Assembly: GCF_026213295.1 (NCBI RefSeq)
Contig: NC_079419.1
Span: forward strand, 7,201,702-7,265,701
DNA: 64,000 nt
Source: Gadus chalcogrammus
Lineage: Eukaryota > Chordata > Actinopteri > Gadiformes > Gadidae
Reading direction: 5' to 3'
Shown: piece after piece, positions 59,296 through 64,000 of the stretch
How the letters are laid out: the number at the start of each line of letters is the position of its first letter
Numbering within the stretch: position 1 is the first letter of the stretch
Translations under genes and position numbers: made by a program
The notes under the pieces: generated by a model
What the model was told of the DNA's origin: nothing
The model's database searches: none
What the model saw: the letters and a program-made list of their open reading frames with translations, nothing else

Positions 59296-61561
59296 CTACA
59301 ATTTATCATTACATGTAAATGTGGTACATTGTTAAACATACTAATGCCTAAACTATGTTTTTAGTAGGTTGGGAATATGATTTCATTAGTTAGTTTACGA
59401 TGAAGATATTTGATTGAAATTGTAAACAAACTAACCAAACTAACTTGATTGATACAAACATGTATTAATGTTAACATCATAAAGTATGTTTCATTAAATC
59501 TGTTGAATGTCTATGGGCTTGTTTTCACTGACCTCCTTTAACATGTTAAGCTAAACGCTAAAGTTCTTTGGGTATTTGGGCAATACAGAGAGGAGAATGT
59601 CATCTGTTGCTGTCAGTCACACTTGGATGCACCACAGGGACCCATATGCTTCTGACACCTGAGGTGACAACGGCAGATTGGGCTGCCATGTCAGGATACT
59701 GTGGAGAAGAACAAAAACTCTGGTTTCTTTTCATTGTTTAACAGATATATCGATCATTCATGACATTGACCAAACTGAAATGGAAATGGAAATATAATTT
59801 GGAAAGAATCATCAGATAAGAAGGAATAACGTTCATGAGTCATTTTGACCCTCAAAACACTTATTGTGGTCCACAGGGAACACCCCGAAGCTCTCTGTGT
59901 CTGGTTCAAACTCTGCTCAACATTGTAAGGGCCTGTTGCCAAGGCGATGAGCCATGCGGGTCAGTGATTCACAATCATGGGGAATGAAAACAAAGGAGGC
60001 ATTTTTACCGGCCAATGCCCGTGATGTTATGTGTTGATCTGCCCCAAGACACAACTTAGAAAAGTACGCCCCTATTTAGTTATTGCATACTTTAAAATGT
60101 TCAGTTGTCCCTGCAATCAGTTTTAAAATTGGCAACACAGGAGACAAATCCATAGCAATAAGGTGCTACAAGTTAGAAAGAAGTAATTGATTTGGCCTGA
60201 ATACTCACAATGGCTGCTGTGTACTGTGTATAGTTTCCCATACTGCTGTCTACTGTCTGTCCCTCGAAGCCTCGGGCAGGAATGAGGATCTTTATTTTGG
60301 GTAAATTAACATTGGAGTGAAGTGGGCTGCCTAGCAACATAACTTTGAGCAGCCAGTGAGGTTAGAGACTCCTGTGTCCTCAAGTGCCTCCACTAACTCT
60401 TCCAGTGCCCTTTGTGTTTCAAAATCCCATGGCCAGCAAAGTTAAGCTATTAAAGGGTAAGTATAAGTAAGCCCCAAAATCACTTCTTCCAGTGGAACAT
60501 TTTTTCAATTGATTGTGTTGGTGAACATATTTTTATCTGTTTTTGACAAAATTATATTAAGTTGTTAACTGGGGGACGTCCTTTGCATATAGGGTCTGCC
60601 TTTTCCAGCCAAAAATGATTTTGTAAGTGGTATCTTTTTTTTGGCTGGGCACCCGTATTTTTCTAAATCATTTGCAACTTTTCCCCCACATTTTTTTTAT
60701 CTCCTAGGTTGAAGTTCTCTAGATTAAAGTGGGCTTTACTTACCCTCTTCAATTAGATATATTATCTCATGATCAAAAACTTGAGAGAAAGCATTCCAAT
60801 TCACTCAAATTAATAGAATCCAGCTTAACAAATGTATATCTTTTACGCTTCTATCTTTTAGTCCAGCTGTTTAGTTCAGCTCGCAGTTCCTGTTATTTTT
60901 AGACTATCTCATTGACTGTCTGAGTTACCAGCTATCTCATCAATTGAGTTCTAAAAGTACCTCAAAGGCCTTTAGCATGTGATAGGTGCCTGTTTGGGCA
61001 GATAAAATACTATAAGACAACACAACACAGCTGGAACAGTTTTTTATTTTGTATTGATTTTGTATCGATTAACAATGTCATTATTTTCAACAAAACATCT
61101 TATATTGATCATTTGCATGGCATTGATAAGTATGTGTTGTGTATGCATTTCTCTCAACTGTTACCAAACAGGGAGACCGCAGACATTGAGTTGAAGCCAG
61201 GACCTTCCAGTTGGCTGGGATTGGAGCCATGGAGCATTGTAACCTAATACATTGAATACTCTTGTTTATCAGATACATTGACACACTACAGCACATCACA
61301 TGCTTAAGAAAACAAAGATGTTCACATGCTTGACATCCAGATAACCTGATTCATCCACAACAGCCATGAATTTGAGGAGAAAGTGCCCATGAGCAACTGC
61401 CTCCCAGCCCATTCAATGCAGAGTTGTTATTACCATGGAAATAAGGCTGAGGACAGCATTGGCTTGGCAGACTGTAGACCCTCTCCAGCAACACTGCAGC
61501 AGGAACGTGGGAGCTCTGCAGCACCTTAATGCAGTGGACAGGGAGAGAGACATAGTGAGAG

Positions 61562-61578
61562 GGAGAGAGAGAGAGAGA

Positions 61579-61618
<40 letters not shown>
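61562..61618. repeat. (GA)n microsatellite
   Basis: A GA run with one or two GGG interruptions. Confidence 0.95.
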
Positions 61619-61620
<2 letters not shown>

Positions 61621-62080
61621 TTTAAATGAGAAATGGCAATGGAGATGAGTTAATGAGAGAATATAAAGAAATAGTATTTAATGAAACAAACAGACATTGG
61701 ATCCTGTTAATTAATATCTGTATCTTAAATAAAATGTTCTGCTATCTTCCTTTTAATACAAGGGAGAATAAGCAACCCCCTTGTTTTTGCTGTATACCAT
61801 GCTGTCTGTGGGTCACAAGACTGGCACCACGGAATGACTGGGGGAAATACAAACCCCTACGCCAAGGAACCACACCCTGCCTCTATCCCAGTGTGTCTGA
61901 TCTGTTATGCATTTTTCTCATCAAAGGCCACAGATTGTTTTATTTATGCTATTGGATTTACTGGGCTATTGTGCTTTATTTGAATAATGTGTGATTGAAA
62001 TTGTATTTTTATGTTAGCTTTTTTATCTATCTATTTTTTATTTATCTGGGGGTAATATAACAAAAGGTGTGGGCTTAATT

Positions 62081-62181
<101 letters not shown>

Positions 62182-62383
62182 TAAAAATGCAAAGCAAGTT
62201 CAGTGAAACCACTGAATTAGGATGCAGAATGTTTCATTCTGCATTACTGGGGGGTTATTTTTTTTAACATGGTCCTCAGGTTGTCACTCAAACCCCGTCA
62301 TTTGCACGCGGAGAGTCTAATGACTAATCACCTTTTACGCGTACGTGGTCAGGGGCGCGCTCCGCGGGCACTACTGTGGCTAG

Positions 62384-62393
62384 GCTATAGAAG
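62384..62393 (+). promoter_or_regulatory. TATA-like element of the vimentin-like gene
   Basis: GCTATAGAAG about 60 bp upstream of the ATG, after a GC-rich stretch with GGGGCGCGC. A weak match that rests on position. Confidence 0.3.
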
Positions 62394-62451
62394 GCGCAAA
62401 GAAGGACGGCATCAATCTGCTTGCGAACAGCGACTGCTCCAGACCGACGAG

Positions 62452-63221
62452 ATGTCTTACAAAACAGCTCCCCACTCTTCTTACCAAAAGATGTTTGGTG
62501 GAGAGAGGCCCATGTCCAGGTCGACCTACTCCAGCCGCCAATCCTTCGCTCCGGTGCGCTCTACGCGCGTATCCTTCGGTCTCTCTTCCAGCCCGGGCAT
62601 CTATGCATCCAAATCGCAAAGGGTCCGAAGCTCGGCCACGACCCGCTTGGCATCCGAGACCTTGGACTTCTCTTTGTCTGACGCGATCAACACAGAGTTT
62701 AAGACGAACCGCACCAATGAAAAGGCGCAAATGCAGTCGCTGAACGACCGCTTCGCCAGTTACATCGACAAAGTGCGCTTCTTGGAGCAACAGAACAAGA
62801 TCCTGCAGGCCGAGTTGGAGCAGTTGCGGGGCAAAGGCTCGTCCCGCATCGGAGACCTCTACGAGGAGGAGATGCGAGAGCTAAGGAGCCAGGTGGACCA
62901 GCTGACCAACGAGAAAGCCCGCGTGGAGGTTCACCGAGACAACCTTGTAGATGACATCGAGAGACTCAGAGAGAAGTAGGTTGCAGTTTTGAAAGGCAAA
63001 TTGTTTGGCGTCTTCTATCAGCATGTTTAGATATGATTATCATTAGTTGTCAGGTATGCACTGGTATTTATATTTGTTCAATTAACAACATCCCCAAGGG
63101 TCCTTTTCGATAAAAAAAGGGTTTTAAATGTGTAATTATTTAAACTTTTTGTAATTGCAGGCTCCTGGAGGAGATGGCCCAGCGAGAGGAAGCTGAGGCC
63201 AACATGCAGAGCTTCAGACAG
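62452..63221 (+). CDS. Vimentin-like type III intermediate filament protein, 5' part
   Basis: A cytoskeletal rod-forming protein. Exon 1 is 62452-62975 and exon 2 is 63161-63221; later exons are beyond the window. The start [20 protein letters not shown] was chosen over an in-frame upstream ATG at 62269 because type III proteins begin MS and have a Ser/Arg-rich head of this length. The head is followed by [20 protein letters not shown], the helix-initiation motif [19 protein letters not shown], and [20 protein letters not shown]. Exon 2 is 61 nt ([20 protein letters not shown]), the same length as vimentin exon 2, and the 2-nt phase at the junction agrees. [15 protein letters not shown] favours vimentin over desmin. 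The exon 2 donor GTGCAG is weak. Whether this is vim itself or a fish vimentin-related paralogue cannot be told from here. Confidence 0.9.
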
Positions 63222-63312
63222 GTGCAGTATTAGGCTACACATACATTGTAATCACTGTACGTTGGGCCACCATGATGCTTACCTGATGAAAGGATTACAA
63301 TAGTTCTGTGCA

Positions 63313-64000
63313 GTGGCGGTTCTAGACACATTTTACTAGGGGGGGCAAAGGAGGGGCCATTGTTTAACCAGATGGGCACAAAAAAAAAGGCTAAAAATGA
63401 TATTTAAAGATTATAACTTTATTTTACTTTAAAACCATCAAAACATTTAATTTGTACAAGAGTTTATAATTCCCGGGTCTGTATTTTCTTTCAAACCGTC
63501 TTAAATTGATGGAACATATGCCCTTAGTCTTCAAAAATCATGTAAACATTTGTTTTGTACAAGCGTGCAAGAGAGGTAGGGCCATAAGAAAAAAATACAG
63601 TACAGGGTAGAACATACAGTGTGTCGAAAATCTCAAGGGTACAACGAAGTGCAAAACAATATGCAATTTCCTATTTATTTATTTTATTCTATGTATAAAC
63701 TGTTTTCCCAAGATGCTGTGCTTACAGGAAGGGTTACAGCATTCTTGCACAGTCTAAAGAGCACAATGAAAACCTCCCTGTTCTACTCTTCTTTCCTCAT
63801 TTCATGATAGCTGCTATTAGAAGAAAAAAAAAGTTGGGGCATGCATTAGATTTCGCTGCATAACCATCCCTATTCTAATTAACATGGGCATATAGCCTTC
63901 TACTCTTTACTCAAATGTATTTGTTATCCCAATGCAGCAGCCAAAACGGATGAAAATATGTGGTTAACATCACATCATTGTCTAGCCTAGACCTAGCAAT
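63313..64000. mobile_element. Possible transposon end inside the vimentin-like intron
   Basis: CAGTGGCGGTTCTAGACACA followed by TTTTACTAGGGGGGGCAAAG has the look of a repeated DNA-transposon terminus with a sub-terminal G run. No matching opposite end or target duplication was found before the window ends, so this is tentative. Confidence 0.25.

Noticed and set aside
62269..62451. Upstream in-frame ATG for the vimentin-like gene
   Set aside because: The extra 61 residues are not intermediate-filament-like and overlap the GC-rich promoter. The MSYK start gives a normal head domain.

Overview
The window is vertebrate nuclear DNA, almost certainly from a ray-finned (teleost) fish. It has split genes with GT-AG introns, long dinucleotide and mononucleotide repeats, a DIRS-type retrotransposon whose ORFs resemble fish DIRS copies, tRNA-derived SINEs and hAT-like elements. 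The very high load of (CA)n, (TC)n, (GA)n and poly-G/C tracts would suit a gadiform-type genome, but that is only a guess. No prokaryotic or viral gene, CRISPR array or gene cluster was seen.

Seven protein-coding genes were found, and their exons were joined by eye using splice sites, phase and protein homology. In order they are: chmp5 (minus, 5' part only, 95-1026); oprk1 (minus, 3931-7040); atp6v1h (minus, 14049-32250, 12 constitutive coding exons plus a cassette exon); rgs20 (plus, 39560-41133); tcea1 (minus, 44353-48428, 10 exons); rp1 (plus, 51150-58801); and a vimentin-like type III intermediate filament gene (plus, 62452 to beyond the window). The order and orientation oprk1, atp6v1h, rgs20, tcea1, rp1 match the human 8q11-q12 block. 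LYPLA1, MRPL15 and SOX17, which lie between TCEA1 and RP1 in human, are absent here. The flanking chmp5 and vimentin-like genes do not belong to the human block.

Region by region: 1-1.03 kb is chmp5. 1.1-3.4 kb is intergenic with (AAT)n and (CA)n. 3.4-7.3 kb is oprk1 with a hairpin-forming minisatellite just past its stop codon. 8.49-11.92 kb is an internally deleted DIRS element with both terminal repeats and the internal complementary region. 13.7-33.1 kb is atp6v1h, whose introns hold two hAT-like elements with near-perfect 8-bp duplications, two SINE copies, a 144-bp palindrome, a 0.6-kb foldback element and a 0.5-kb MITE. 33.1-39.5 kb is the rgs20 upstream region. 39.5-43.2 kb is rgs20 with its 3' UTR. 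43.8-48.5 kb is tcea1, which includes an AT-AC (U12-type) intron. 50.4-59.3 kb is rp1. 62.4 kb to the end is the start of the vimentin-like gene.

The genes do not form one pathway. They serve endosomal sorting (chmp5), vacuolar acidification (atp6v1h), opioid/Gi/z signalling (oprk1, with rgs20 as a Gz/Gi GTPase activator), transcription elongation (tcea1), photoreceptor axoneme structure (rp1) and the cytoskeleton (vimentin-like). I found no new multi-gene system. The points most worth a second look are the conserved atp6v1h cassette exon, the paired E-boxes at its promoter, the U12 intron in tcea1, the C-terminal CPIL of rp1 with its 66-bp coding repeat, the Lys at opioid-receptor position 6.58, the complete DIRS terminal architecture, and the repeated use of simple repeats as splice-acceptor tracts.
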